Shown here: one piece after another, positions 1 to 15,000 of the stretch
Position numbering within the stretch: position 1 is the stretch's first letter
Layout of the letters: each line of letters opens with the position of its first letter
From: Haliclystus octoradiatus
Lineage: Eukaryota; Cnidaria; Staurozoa; Stauromedusae; Haliclystidae
Assembly (NCBI GenBank): GCA_916610825.1
Contig: OU744447.1
Coordinates: 7,385,402 to 7,449,401, forward strand
DNA length: 64,000 bases
Direction of reading: 5' to 3'
The notes under the pieces: generated by a model
What the model was told of the DNA's origin: nothing
Seen by the model: the letters and a program-made list of their open reading frames with translations, nothing else
The model's database searches: none
Program-made: the position numbers and the translations under genes

Positions 1-1817
1 TAACTAATTCAGCTTACCATGATTATTCAATTGTTTTTCAGTAAAAAGTCTTCAATATCTTCTTATGAAAAGACGAAAGTCGAAATTCGAAAATTCACCG
101 AATACAATTAAGAGGTCACATCATTCAGAGGTTGATTAGATATGCTAGATTTTCTGGTCAACAATTCATCCCTTTTTTGGTCTACCCTACAATCCTACAT
201 CTGCTCTACGTTTTAGAGTCTAGCCTTCATCTTTTAAGTGATTAGATGTGAGTAATCTGATTAACATATTTTTTGTAAATTTGAATAACACTGCTGTGTC
301 ATTGTTTGATAGCCCCAATGAAGTGAATCCTTTCTGACAGGACTTTGAAAGAAATACATTTTTTATTTTAAATTCATTTCTTGTTTTTTCCAATTCTACT
401 GACACTGTAATGAGGACAGTCTGACAATGGTCAATGCCAAGTACTACAGTTTATTGCATCTAATGCATTTCAAATTATTTGGATTTAGAAATTCTAAATT
501 TTGTTTTATTTGGGAGAGCACCCTCACCTTGCAAACAGTGGATCATCATCATCATTTATTCAGAACCTGATAAGTTTTACAATAACTTTTTTTTGTTCTG
601 TGAACGTTCACGGGACGTTCGATTTGCGGTCAATCGAACGTTCCGTGAACATACTTTGTAGGCCCTAGATATCATTAAACGTTCGCGCATCAGGAACGTT
701 CAGGGCGGACGGCCGATTCTAAATGTTCACAAAACGTTCCGTGAACAGTGTCTGTAACTTGCGCGCGTGCGTGCTGCGTCTTGGCTAAATTTTGCAGTCG
801 CTGGGACGCTGTCATGTCGTAATTGACAGGGACTTTATTCCAGACTGAGTTCCAGACTAAATTAATTTATTAAGAAATTGATGTAAAGCCGTAGATAAGG
901 ATTTTCCATGAATTGTTGAACATGATGATTTGGCAGGAAATCCATCATACGAAAACGAATTTTTAGGGGTTAAGAAGGTTCTGAAATGTTTATCGGGAAT
1001 ATATTCTAAGCAAATCTGTAGGTCTATCATCAATAGGCCTATGATACATATATTGCCTTGAAATTAATAAAAAAGAGGGTTTTCAATTTTTGATTTAAAA
1101 TTGGTATATATATCTGACTATGTACAAAACGGTAATATCATTAAACGTTATAGCTGTCATTAGTATCATTATTTAGCGGTCGAATAATGATGTTTAATAA
1201 ATCAGAATATTAATGGAGTAAAGTCCCCGACAATTACGACACATGACAGCGACTGCAAAATTCAGCAACGACGTCTGAACTTTTTTCGTAACATCGAGAC
1301 ACTAAAAACCGTGATAAAAAAGATGATAAATTATGACGTATTTCCTGTAAAAGCACGCAGCACGCACGCAAGCTACAGACATCGGCTTGTTTCAAAGGAT
1401 CGATTTTGTTCAGGGCAGCAGAAATTAGATTCCTGGATGGAAAAATATTTTCACAGACCCTGATATTTATTATAATGAATGATATCTCAATGATTTTCAT
1501 TTAATACAGCTGCCTTCAAAACAGTTCTCAAACATGAGCATGACATTGTAAATAGCAGAGTATTGTCGAACCAATCAACCTTATTTGAATATTATATTAT
1601 AACAGATCAATAACTTACCTTCTATAACAATTGAATATTGATTTTATAGAAAATGTAGCCATCAAGAAACAACGCCAAAAAATTATATTTTATTAAATAA
1701 TGTACCCAGATATACCCAAATGTAACATATTATTCAAGTTCGTTTATAGGCTTATGTCTTTTTCAATCAATCATTATATGATAGGCAATTATTTATGCTA
1801 TTCTCTTTCATCTGCAG
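1..1817. other. Upstream region: palindromes and a large inverted repeat
   Basis: No coding exon is convincing here. A near-perfect hairpin sits at 606-650 (19-nt arms, one mismatch, 7-nt loop). CG-rich sequence at ~748-835 reappears inverted at ~1218-1385, with shared parts such as GCAGCACGCACG and CAGCGACTGCAAAAT. This suggests a degenerate foldback transposon of about 0.65-0.8 kb. The promoter and non-coding first exon of the armadillo-SPRY gene should lie here or just outside, but I could not fix them. Confidence 0.5.
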
Positions 1818-3026
1818 GTATCAATAATCAAGCTCATTTTGAAATGAATCGATCAGAACAAAACACCATTGCTGTTTTATCAACAAGCGTAGCTACTGCA
1901 GCTGCTTTTTATATGGTGTGGAAATTGTATAAATCGAAAATCAAGAAAGGATCAAATAATGTGTTAAAAGATATGACAGAATTAGTTGATCAAATATCAA
2001 CAGAAGATTTGAATATTTTAGCCAATTCCAACAGTTCTAGTTTGAAACGTAGCGCAGAACAAGTTTTATTAGATCGTGCATCTAAGAAATGGTATCTCAG
2101 TTTTTTGTATGAAAAATGCATGGATGACGATTTAAGTGAGGTTCGTAAAGCCATGTCAGTATTGGGTATATTATGTAAGCATCCTAATTTAAAAGTACGC
2201 ATTGCAGTAACACACGGAATTGATTATATTTCCAAGTCATTATGGAAATTAACTGGTTCAAATTATGTAACATTTTCGCATCAATTTGAAACTTGCCAAG
2301 ATACAGAAAAGATCTTTACATGTGGAATTGTAGCAATATTCGATTTAATTTATGATAATGATAAAAGGGTAGAGTATTTCTTTGCTTCTTCTCGTGATTT
2401 CACAAGTTTTATTCTTTTTGATATGATTAAAGATGATACACGTCATGTTTCATCAACAGCAAAACGTTGGGCTTTATTTATCATTTATCAATTATTTCAA
2501 TGTAGTACAATTAAACAAGAACTACTTGGTCTTGGTGTTATATCACATGTTGCAAAATGCTTTTTGATAACACTTGGCGATACATGGCAATCAAATATAT
2601 GCTTACAAATGCTGGTTATTTACGCTAATAAGAATCCTTATTCGGAAGTCGATTTTCTTAATGAAATGGCACAATGTGGAATACTACCTTCTGTTATTGG
2701 CTCCATGCAATCTGATGACCCTGAAGTCATCTATTGGGCGACTGGTCTAGTACATGAATTTTGTGCTAAAGATTTATTCAAACAAGCAATTTCTAAAATG
2801 CCACGTATTATACGAACATTATATGATGTATTATGTCGAAGCGAGGCATGTGATCAAAAAATTGTTATGCGAATCTTTATATTTTTGGCACGTGGTAATG
2901 ATGTATTCTTCAAAAGATTGTTGGCTTTCACTCCATTAATTAAACAATTACCAATTTATCTGTTATCTGGTAATGCAGGTGTTGTTCATTGGACACTGGT
3001 TTTGATTCATGACGCTATTGCATCAG
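1818..3026 (+). CDS. Exon 1 (first coding): start codon, membrane anchor, armadillo repeats
   Basis: The polypyrimidine acceptor ending CTGCAG at 1817 puts 26 nt of 5' UTR before the ATG at 1844, so a non-coding first exon must lie upstream. It encodes residues 1-394. Residues ~9-26 form a hydrophobic helix followed by WKLYKSKIKK, a typical stop-transfer flank. The rest is Leu/Ile-rich alpha-helical repeat (for example SEVRKAMSVLGILCKHPN). The donor is GTAAG at 3027; the intron is phase 1. Confidence 0.9.
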
Positions 3027-6000
3027 GTAAGTTTTCCGCAATTAATGTGTAATGTGCAATTTATTTGTAGTCACACTACCGATATTATAGCACAACAGGA
3101 TGTCTTGGTAAAGCACCAAACACTTCTAGTACAAACCAGCTACTATAGGTAGATAAATTCGCCATTGTAGCCTAGCCTATATACAGATAATCTTGCCGCT
3201 CCTATATACAGGGCTAATTAGATAGAAAATACAATTTTAGACGCTGCAAGAGTGACCACTGTAGACAGGTGGCTATTACAACAGGTTTGACTCTATATTT
3301 AGTCAATCATAATTGAGTATGACACACATGTATTGTATTGCCTTTTATTCCCAACCTTTTTAAGTTAGATAACAGCAATTATCTACTTTTTAAACCCTTT
3401 ATCTCGAATCCTTAACATCACAATAAATTTGGCCTAGGTGCTTGGTTGGTGGGAGGTTGGCAGCAAAATACAATAGCTAGTTGAGCAATAGCAGACCTGA
3501 CACCACCAACCAAGCTCCAGTCACACTGCTAAGTCAGTGGAATTCCTAGTTATACTTACCTTTATCAACCAACAAAGGGATGGGTAGGGAGGGGAAAGTA
3601 AACAATGAACAGCGTAAAATATCAGCAGCACATAAATCAACCGCTTCAACAAATACAATAGCAACAGCATAAAAATTGTGTTCATATACAAACTTGACAT
3701 CATTGTTTAGATGAAAGGCTTTTACATAACAAATCATAGGCATACATGCAGTACAGATCAAACGAGCCATTCAATAAGCATAAACCCTCATCAACTTTTC
3801 TCAACCATTCAGCGGTGCGTTGAAGCAAAGAAAGAACAGTATCGCCCTGAGCCGCACCGATAATTAGCTTAATCTAGGGTCCTAGGAATAAGGAACTGAC
3901 AGGGTCATGCTGTTACATGTGCTCAATTCAACACTAAGGCAGATTGGTGTCTATAAGAAGACTTTGTGCCATTTAACAGGAGAGCTTGCAGCGGGATTCA
4001 AAGATAGTGTTTAACCTCAGTAAAATTTCATTTAACTACAATTAAACCCTTTATCTCGAATCCTTAACATCACAATAAATTTGGCCTAGGTGCTTGGTTG
4101 GTGGGAGGTTGGCAGCAAAATACAATAGCTAGTTGAGCAATAGCAGACCTGACACCACCAAACCTTACCTCCAAGGTGCTTGGAGGAGGGTCAGGGATGA
4201 CTGAACCTCCCACCAAACATACCCAAGCACCGGTTGAATATTTGAATCAGATAAACAAGGATTGATGAAAACAGAAACATGCATAAACGCACCGTGAGAA
4301 GTGCATATTAGTTATTGTATTGCCTTTTATTCCCAACCTTTTTAAGTTAGATAACAGCAATTATCTACTTTGTAGGACCACCTGTATTATTAACAAACTT
4401 GTTGTGTTTGTAGATGAACACGCTGCAACTGAATTGCTTGATCAAGAAAATAGAATTCTTCATTCGTTGTTGAGATTAGATTTTTCTGACGATCCAAACA
4501 AGGAACATCTTCTTGCTGAAACAATTGGAATTCTTTGCTCTTGTGGTAAGTTGAAAACTTTAGATAGCTCCAAGAAATCGATCAGATAAATAGATATTAG
4601 CCTAATAATAGTAGTCAGAAAATCAGACAGTCGTATTTGCTTCATGACATTTCATGGCAAGGTCATCATCACGCAATCTGATAGGATTCAGGTATCAAAT
4701 AGTTTGTGCCTGTGGTCAATTCTCGGAAAAGCTGATCCAACAAGTACCTCTATTCTCCATTGAAAATAGATCCTTGCTCCCATGTTGCCAGGGTCTAGCA
4801 AAGATAGGGACTAGGGGATCCTAGTTCAAAAAATGGTGGAGAGACTAATTGTTTCTATAGAATTGATAATCATAGCATTTGCATTGAATTTAGCATACAA
4901 TCAAATCTGTTATAGTGGTCACCTCTATACAGCAGCCACCTGTCTATAGTGGTCACTCTTGCAATGTTGTCTAGTGGTCAATTTATCTACCTCTCGTAAC
5001 TGGCCCGTTATATACAGGTTTTACTTTACTTGTTCAACAATATGCCTGTTATGATAATAACAACACAGGAAATTTACTATACTCCTGGGACATGCAATTA
5101 ACACTAGATACCATGACTATTGTATTCAGTGTTCGATAAAATAGGGGGCAGGGCTAAGTGTCCCATAATGCTAGCAAATATTCACAAGGAAGGAGGAGAA
5201 AAAGTTGTATTTACCTTTTATAATCAACAGAAACATAATTTGCTTTCTTTTTTTTTTCAAAAGATATATGAAAAGTGTAGTATTTCTCATAATTTCATGA
5301 AAATAATTCACCAAGCGCGGACACACAATCCATTTCTGAAGCGCAGCTTGATGCAAGCCGCAAGCACTAAATCTGTCCCATTCTAACCCTTGCTATATCT
5401 GATATACTGTTATGACGTTAAATACCTTATGTCGGCTGATTTTGGATAGATTATAATGAATATGGATTCCTTAAAGTGCACATTACACAAAAAATATTTA
5501 ACACAGATTTAAATAGCTGAAGCTAAATGATGAAGAATGATAATCAAGTATTTTTAATTTGCACGTGTATAAGCAGAGATATATAATGTTGAATATAGGC
5601 CTACCCTACTTTGCCATTCACTGTTTTCCAAACTCTGATCGACAGTCGAAATGAAAAGAATGCATAAAATAGGAAAAAGGTGAAATCAGAATTATAAAAG
5701 TTTGTATCTCCTTTGCGCGAAATATAAAGTTTCTAACGATCAAGTCAGCTATGCTCACACCTCTAGGACACCTTTTCTGCTCGAAATAAATATAATTTAT
5801 TAAGAAATACATGTATCGAAGGTTTTTAGTTGTTGGATTTACTTTTTTCTGTCAAAAATGTGTCAATCATCCTCTGCAGTCTGCAGTCTGGACTATGCAC
5901 TGCTGTTTTACGTACACATCACCACATCAGGAGGATTAGCTCAGATGGCAGAGCAACCGAACTTCAGACCTGATCATATCTGATCGACCGTGGTTCAAAT

Positions 6001-9000
6001 CTCTCTAAAGTCAACTCATCCTTGACTTTATCTAAAACATCAAATGAGTACCATCTGAGGATGGCGGATAGAATGTTCCAGACGGAATTGCATTGTGGAT
6101 AGCTGCGGCGCATCGTTGCGCATTGACAGTCGAGACCTATATACCATGAAATTTGTTGAAATTGATCTGCAGTGTCACGGCTGAGTTCAGTAAAGAGTGT
6201 TTAAAATCATTGCTCTCAGGAAAAAGAGCCACTACTCTAGAAATAGAGGAGTGGTACCGTACCACTGGTACGGGTGCCTTCGGTAGGGCGATCCTGTCTA
6301 CATTACTTTTATCACCTCCATCTGTGTCAGGTGTTTGTCAGATATTTTAGTCTTTTTCTACAATACTATTTCAACTACTAAATGTCCTTGTATCTCATTT
6401 GTTTTTCGATTGTAAGCTATGTAAACATTAGAATCCTGGTTTGAAAAACATTTTATCAGTCCGGGGGGGACTTCGATATTTTTTGGGCATTAGGGTGTCT
6501 TGAATAGCCCATGTATGGAAAGCCCCCCCCCCCGTTATCAGACCCTGATTGTATTTCCTTTTCATGCTTGTAGACTAAGATCGACATTCCTTCTGTTCTT
6601 TAATTTCAGAAATGCATCTTGATTTAATCGTCAGCAGTGGTGCTATTAAAAATATACTTTCATATGCCAAATCTGATAATCAAGATATACAATTTTGGGC
6701 ATCAGAAATGCTTTTAAATTTAGCAATGGCATCAGATAGCGTTAAATACCATATTATATATGGTGGTGGTATTAAAATATTACTTGACTTTGCTCTTGCT
6801 GAGATTGAAAGTCCACCAATATCAAAGCAGGCAGCAAAAACTCTTGTGATGCTTGGACTAACAGGTGAGAAGAAGTATTGCAGCTATTAAATATTGTCTA
6901 TGTGAACCTACAGCCCCTGCAAAATGACTTTTTATTGTGGCTGTGTTGTAATCAATGCAGTTTAAAGAAGTTTATCCAAACTTCTCAACAGAGTTAGCCA
7001 AAGTGGCCAAATATTTTTTTTATTTTCGTCAACATTGATGAAATTGATAAAAATATGAGCCTTCTTCTGATTGATCAACAATGATGTTGCTCAATTCGGA
7101 ATTGGTGAATATAAAAATGAATTTCACTGACATTGGGCCTTGTTTCCCTAAAAGTTTCTTTTGTCTGGCCCAAGGTTGAATGAAGAACGCCAACATCAAA
7201 TTCAATTTCATCGATGTTTGTGAGGGTCTTCCACTGCAAAACATTTTGAAATGGCACATTTTTATAAACTTCATGAAATGTTCATTGTTTTTCACAGAGG
7301 TAAAGGATTAGCCTAGCCCAAAATTTGATTAATTAAATAATAGGCTATCAATTTTTTATTGCTTTTTAATATCAATTTGATATTTTTATGTTGTACAACG
7401 TTTCAATGACGACTTGTGATCATTTTCAAATGAACTAAAAATTTAACGAAAACGAAAACTTATTACAGTGTAACCCGCTTTTGTGCAATTCGGATAAGTG
7501 AAATTCCCGCTTATCTGCAACCTGGCTTTGAAACCTGTTAAACAATTTTCTGGTCAAGTCCTTGGTAAACAATTTTGGATAACTGCAAAGTCAGATAAAT
7601 GCAATGAAACCGTTGGCAATTTTGACTTGCACTTAAGCAGGTTACACTATATAGGCTACTTATTTTGAAAATTTAAAAAATGTGAAAACAATGGATGCAG
7701 AACAAGAAAATTCAACAAAAATATAAATACATTACTAAAAGACTTTTGATTTTATAGATAGGTATTTAATAAGTTTAGGTTTTCATAAAAAAAAATTTAG
7801 TTCACTTGAAAATGATCATAAGCCGTGATTGAAACGTTGTGCAAAATAAAAATATTAAATATGTTATTAGCAATTCTTTTTTCTATCAAATATTTATCAC
7901 AGAAGCTTCTGTTAATTTCAATTTGCTATAAGATTGATCAAGTCAATCCTCATTTATCAAGTCTTATTTATCATTTAGATGTGGCCTTGGTGTAGTGGCT
8001 AGGGCGTTGGACCATGGCCCGCAGGGTCTCGGGTTCAATCCCTGGCAGGAGCACTATGGGTTGGCGTCAGGAAGGGCATCCGGCTATTAAACGCACACAA
8101 GCTTCAAAATACTAACCAATCTAACCAACCACCCCGGCGAAAAAAAGCTGCAAGCTTACCCGGTTTATGGATAAATCTTAAATCCAAGAAAAAAAATCCA
8201 TTTATCAAGCCTGAACTTTAGTTTTGGCTCGGAAAACTTATCCCGAAGTGTTCACATACCGGTAAATTGCGCAAGTCAACACCTAATGTATAGCTTATCG
8301 GATCGATTGTACAATTTTGAATCTCTTTGTTTTTTGCTCATTTTGTTTTGTTTGAATTTATTTTCAATTTCCAGATTCAGATTTAAATATTTATTGTTTT
8401 GAATTGAAATTTTGATGCCAGTAATCAGGGTCCGATAAATCATTTTGCCTTCCGAGATCCAAAGATTTTCGAAGTGAAACCTTCAGATTTTTTCCCGGAC
8501 ATATAATGAAGAAAGCTCCGTCTGATGTTGTTTTCATTGTCAATGCTCCATCCAGTTTAGACGTGAACTTATAAAGAAATATTTTAGAGCTTACTGTAAA
8601 CAAACACTGATAATCGATTTGGGAATGTACAAATAAGCTTCAAACCATGTGCCAGTTATGCATCTCATTTGCCTGATATATTCTATCTTTTTATCTTAGA
8701 TACAAAACTAAGCATGACGCTTCGATCTGGTAAAGACAGTAATATCATTGTGAATCAGAAAGAGCAAAGTGCATGCTCAAAAGGCATCAATTTTACAATT
8801 TTAAATTTGACGTCATTTACATTTTCACGTTGCAAAGTATATGATTTGGAGTTGAAAGATTGCAGTGTTGGTGAACTCATTCATAATTTGATTAGCTCAA
8901 ATAAATCTGATAACGTTATATTTCTGACATGTCAAGGTTTCATGAACAAATTGATTCCAGGTAAATCAAGTTGCTATGTTTGATATTATCAAGGATATTA

Positions 9001-12000
9001 AAAATCCAACCCAATATGAATACATCCTGAAAAAGTCAAATCTGATCCGAAATTAAAAATCTAATTCGAATCCAAACAAAATCTGGTCGGATCGGAATAG
9101 ACTTAGATCGGATTTGCATTTCTCTACTCCAAATGCAGACGTTATGCATTACATTATAGCTGGTTGCCAGCAGGCATTCCTCTACAACGGTATGATTTCA
9201 ATGTCGATCATTTACATTTTGAGTTCCATTTTTTTCAATAGGTTCCTACTGTAATTAGCGAATTTGGAACATTTTCATAGGTTACCAGTTAGCTATACGA
9301 TTGTTTCATTATTCATGTAGTATTTAGCAGGCAAGGTGCTCGCTTGTAAGGGCTTTTATAGGCAAAGACATACAGTAGCTTTACAATGACATGCTTGCAA
9401 TTCAGCAAGAGAAGCAGACTAGATAATAATTTTTATATATGCTGTGTATCTATTTATTATGGTTTTAAGAAACATTAAGCGATAGATCAAAAAACCATAA
9501 ATCAGAATAATTGTTCAAGCAGATATTTTTATTACTTTATGTTATGCAGTAAGCTAAGCCATTCTCAGAAAGTTACCTTGCAGCCCAAAATGTCCAAAAC
9601 AGCTCCGCTATTTCTATTATGGATCTCTAAGTTGCTACATAAACAGAATAACAAATAGATAATTTACTTGTTGATCGTTATCTAGAAAATATTCTTAATT
9701 CACATTATTTATTAACTTCTTCTATCCTTTAGATGATTTGAAAGCAGTTCTATCTGGTGTGGGTTTTCGTGAATATGATTATCCAGAGAATGGCACGTGG
9801 GCTTTAATGTCAATGAAAAATTATTCAATGTTTCAATTTCAACTCGATGAAGATTCCATTGTTGAGCAAAGATTATGTCTTAGTAAGGATTCTTTCATGA
9901 TAAAATTTCTACCAAAGCTTAAATACACCATGAAATAAGGTGTCACAATATTTTATGAATTCATCAACTGTCCATGAACCTTTCATAACAAATTGATGGA
10001 TGTTAAATAGCCTTTAAATAAATGATACCTTTTCTACGGGCCTCTATAAATTCTTTAACAATTGACCATGAACTGCTCATGAACCATTCATTGTCGCGAG
10101 TATGCCTACTTGTTGCAAAAGTAATGCATTAATTAAAATTAATACTCGCTACTTTTGAAGTAACTTTAGAGTTTATTAATCACTTTTTGAGAAAAGCAGT
10201 CTAATAAGTAGGTAATTATTTACTTTTTTAAGTAACAAATATTTGCAGCGATAAAGTAATTAACGTTACGTCTCGATTACTTTCCCAAGTAATTTATTTC
10301 CAGTTTATTTGAAAAAATCTTTTTGTTTGTTATTATCTAGTTGCTGAAATTGTTTTCAGTACGATATTATAAGCCCTGTCCCAATTAGTAATGTAATTCT
10401 AGATTTTATTCAAAGTAATTTGTAATCTGGTTAATTACCTTTTCAAGTAATTCTCACAACACTGATTCATTTGTGAAAATGGGACCATTGAACATTGAAC
10501 ATACATTCACAGGAAATTATACCCCTGTGAAAAAAATCATTGGTATTCTTGTGAGTTCATGAACAGTTAATAAACATTTTTGTGTGGGTTTAAGAGCAAT
10601 TCATGAAAGATTTTCTTGTGGGTTCATGAACAGTTCATGAATATTTTCTTGTGGGTTCATGAAAAGTTCATGAATATTTTATTAGGGGTTCATGAACAGT
10701 TCATGAATATTTCTTGAGGGTTCATGAACAGTTCATAAACATTTTCTTGTGGGTTTATGAGCAATTCATGAATATTTACTTGTGGGTTCATGAACAGTTC
10801 ATGAATATTTTCTTGTGGGTTCCTGGAACAGTTCATGAATATTTTCTTGAGGGTTCATGAACGGTACATGAATATTTTCTTGTGGGTTCATAAACAGTTC
10901 TTGAATATTTTCTTATGGGTTCATAAACAGTTCATGAATATTTTCTTGAGGGTTCCTGAATAGTTCGTGAATATTTTCTTGTGGGTTCATCAACAGTTCA
11001 TGAATATTTTCTTGTGGGTTCATAAACAGTTCACAAATATTTTATTGTGGGTTCATGAACAGTTCATGAATATTTTCTTGAGGGTTCCTGAACAGTTCAT
11101 GAATATTTTCTTGAGGGTCCATGAACAGCTCAGGAATATTTTCTTATGGGTTCATGAACAGTTCACATGTGAATTCCTGACATTTTTTTCACACAGGACT
11201 AAATATGATATTCAAATAAGATTAATCTATCTTCGAATATTATTCGAATTATTTTGAAAGCCAACTACAGTGTAACCCGCTTAAGTGCAAGTCAAAATTG
11301 TCAACAATTTTCATTGCAGTTATCCGAAATTGTTTAACAAAGACATGACTACAAATAGTCAATAGAGTTTTAAAGCCAGGCTGCATATAAGCGGGAATTT
11401 AACTTATCGGAATTGCACTTAAGCAGCTTCCACTGTATTTGAATAATATGTCACTATTCGATCTTGAAAGCAAATCTGCTACAACCCCTGCGAAAACAGT
11501 TCAGAAGTTAATGAACAGTTCATGAACAGTTCATGAAAGTTAAATGGCCCCAAATTTTCATGAACTGTCTGTGAGGGTTCATGAACTGTTCATGAAGAGT
11601 TCAAGAAAATTGGAGCCATTTAACGTTCATGAACTGTTCATGAACTGTTCATGAACTCCTGAACTGTTTTTCGCAGGGGAATGCTTATAAAAAGCTAATT
11701 ATATAAAACATTGGAATATTATACAGTACTGTAATGAAGTGGTGCTAAAATTCACCAGAAATGTTTGTCCATGACGTCAGGCAATTTTCACAGGATCAGC
11801 TGCTACGACTCTTTCTGTTGTTTACATTTATTGTTTATTTCATCATTTTTAGGTAGCCTTGTTAATTTGGTAATCAAGCACAGTCTTCTTGTTCCTATTA
11901 TTGACATACTGACTTGTATACCAGCATCAAGAAACATCAGTCGTGTTAGTGAATTAGACTTGATAGGTATTCTTGGTAGGCACAAGTATCATGTGAGAGG

Positions 12001-15000
12001 TAAGATTAAATCTCCACTTACAGGTAAACATACTCTAAGTACTACATCTATATAGTGCTCACTATAGCAATGACCAAACTAATATTTTCCTTCAAATCAT
12101 TCACTGAATGTAGAGATCTGCCAAATAAAATGGTTAGTATCTATACACTTCTTATTGTTTCATAGTTTCATTTATTGCCACTTCATGTAATTCCCAAATC
12201 AGTTTGATTTCCTTGGAATTTCCCTTGCAAAAAACAGCTCAGGAGTTCATGAACAGTTCATGAAGGTTAAATAGCCCCAAATTTCACGAACTGTTCTGAA
12301 CTGTTCATGAACCCTCACGAACAGTTCACAAACAGTTCATGAACTGTTCATGAAAATTTGGGGCCTTTTAACGTTCATGAACTGTTCATAAACTCCTGAA
12401 CTGTTTTTCACAGGGGTCTGTAGAACTGAGCGTAATTGAGCACACAATCCTTTTCATACTTCTTCATTAAATTATTTTAGTCATTTTACAGATGTACATT
12501 GTTGGATGGTGTTTATCCTGAACAAGTTACTTTTTATTTCTAGTAATGGCCTCTATTCCTGGTTTCCTTGACTACCTGACAGAATTGATTTGGATTTTCA
12601 CATGTATTGAGCCTGGCCATTTGGTTGATTTTTCAATTGGTCGGTTTGTTAGTATCCACCCTCTACCACTTGCGCATTGTATCGGTGCATTAAAAATCTT
12701 CCATGCAATTAGCATGTGTCAACAAACAAAGATGTCTCTTGCAAATAGTAACGTTATAGCATGTCTGGTATCAGCATTGTTATCTGTTACAGCGATATAT
12801 CTTACAGCAATGTGTCGTAAACGTAGAACTACAATATCAGGATCTCAAAATGAAAAAGGAGATACTAGCCCAAAACCAAAGCAACGATCTGCAACATGTT
12901 CTCAATTATATGACGATTCAAGATCAAGAACGCAACATCGTCCGTCAAGTTCAGCATTCTCAACAGATGACTTTACTGATAACGAAGAAGCATCAGAAAT
13001 GGACGATGATTTGTTTAATCTACCATCACCCGTACCATCATTTACTAATAGTATTGATTCAATGCCATCAAGGCGTATTATTCAAAGACCGATTTCTAGA
13101 AGTTTCAGCGAATCTTCACAACGTGCCAAATCACCACAAAAGGATATTGCATCACATTTTGAAGACATCAGTGATGTTTTATCAAATATTATTAGTTACA
13201 CAATCATGACGATTTATCATTTAATATGTGATGAAAATGAGGTCGATGATGAACTAGAGGCTGTTATTCGTGAATCTGGATTACTCCAACTTGTTTGGTG
13301 TTTACTATTAACAAGAAACAGGAATTGGAAAATTGGTATCACAACATCAAAACTATTAACACAGTTTGCTATCGATGAACAACAAGGATGTTTTGACTGT
13401 AAGTGAAATAATACACCATCTATAAGAAAACAGATATTTTAAATTAGAAAATTTTCAGTCTTTTGGTAGATTCCACATCAGTTTCAATCCTTTGAACTCC
13501 AGTTATTACCTTTTCCTCTTTGAACTCCATTAAAGGAACCATTTCAACTGTTTATAACGTCACCTTATATAAATAATTACTGTTTATAGCATGGTATTGA
13601 ATTTAACTGATCTTCTTGATGAAATATCGGTTTCCTTTTTCTTATGACTAATTGGCTACAACGGCAAATCGCCTATAGCATACTTTTTGAAAGTACTCTA
13701 CGGGTGCCATCATAAACGGTTTCTATGGTACAACTTATCAAGATATCCTTGATTTCAACCTATTTTTCAAATTTGTATTATCTTTTTTTTAAAAAAAAAA
13801 GCTTTTTTCATTGACATACTGAACTAGCCCATGCGAGGAAATTTGTTGGGTTTATGAATTGTTTATGGACCTCCTGATCTGTTCATGAAATCATGACTGT
13901 TAGTCAATTGTCTAGCATTTACCATTGTGTTGCAAATTTACTACAGTTAGCTTGTTGACCCTGCCAGTGGTCATATGCTTGTCTCATATAAAATTATGCT
14001 ACGCATGTCTAATTATAAGCACTTGTCCTATAAGCATAGTGTTAAACTTGTAGGTATAAAGTAGTTCATGAACAGTTCATGAAGATATTTGGGCCTTTTA
14101 ACATTCATGCTAGTTCATAAAATGTTCATGAACTGTTTATGAGCATGTAATTAAAATGGGGTCATGTGACGCTCATGCCAGTTCATGGACTGTTCATGGA
14201 CTTCATATGTTAAACATTCAAAACATGATTGAAATGAAAATTATTGTTATTTATTTATAGCTGCTAACGATGTTTATTTGAAGAAAATGTCACCCTGTGC
14301 CATTCTAAGTGTGGATTTATTACGTGTTGCAAACGGTGCGTGGACTTTTGAAAGTGTTCAAGCTAGTACGTCAATATCAGCTGTCGATAGCGGTGATATT
14401 ATTGGCTGGTATTATGAAGTACGTGTTGGTACAGATGGTATTATGCAAATAGGTATGACGTATATATATTAAATCACTTGTAAGAATGACCATTGAACAC
14501 CTTGGTAAAACAACCAACAATTTTCTGTCAAAGCATTGGTGCTACATTACCGGTTGATTCCGAAATTTTCAATTTCAACTATTTCTAATTGAATTCTAAA
14601 GCAAGAACAATGAAGATGACTTGAAAACTTTTTGTGTTGATTTCGAATAATTTAGAATGAAATTTCAAAATGAATTTCAAACATTTCCAAATGAGTTTAT
14701 AAAGGAATTCAACGATTTTTAAACTTTCCAAGTAGACTTTTACAGTTTTCAAATGGATTTCAATAAATATGTTTGGTGATATGCGAATGCAATAGATTTT
14801 TAAACAGCACATGAATATTTTCTTATGGGTTCATAAACAGTTCATGAATATTTTCTTGAGGGTTCCTGAACAGTTCGTGAATACTTTCTTGTGGGTTCAT
14901 CAACAGTTCATGAATATTTTCTTGTGGGTTCATAAACAGTTCACAAATATTTTATTGTGGATTCATGAACAGTTCATGAATATTTTCTTGAGGGTTCCTG

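Noticed and set aside
1700..1843. 48 residues preceding MNRSEQ in the open frame
   Set aside because: They lie before a strong splice acceptor at 1817 and are not conserved-looking, so they are intronic.
5935..6003. tRNA gene
   Set aside because: A- and B-box-like blocks are present, but the acceptor arms do not pair and the body recurs elsewhere, so it is a SINE head. The same applies to 7979-8053.
10967..11257. Open frame with MNIFLWVHEQF repeats (also 14811-15089)
   Set aside because: It is just the translation of the 33-bp minisatellite, which stays open because 33 is divisible by 3. No splice or gene context.
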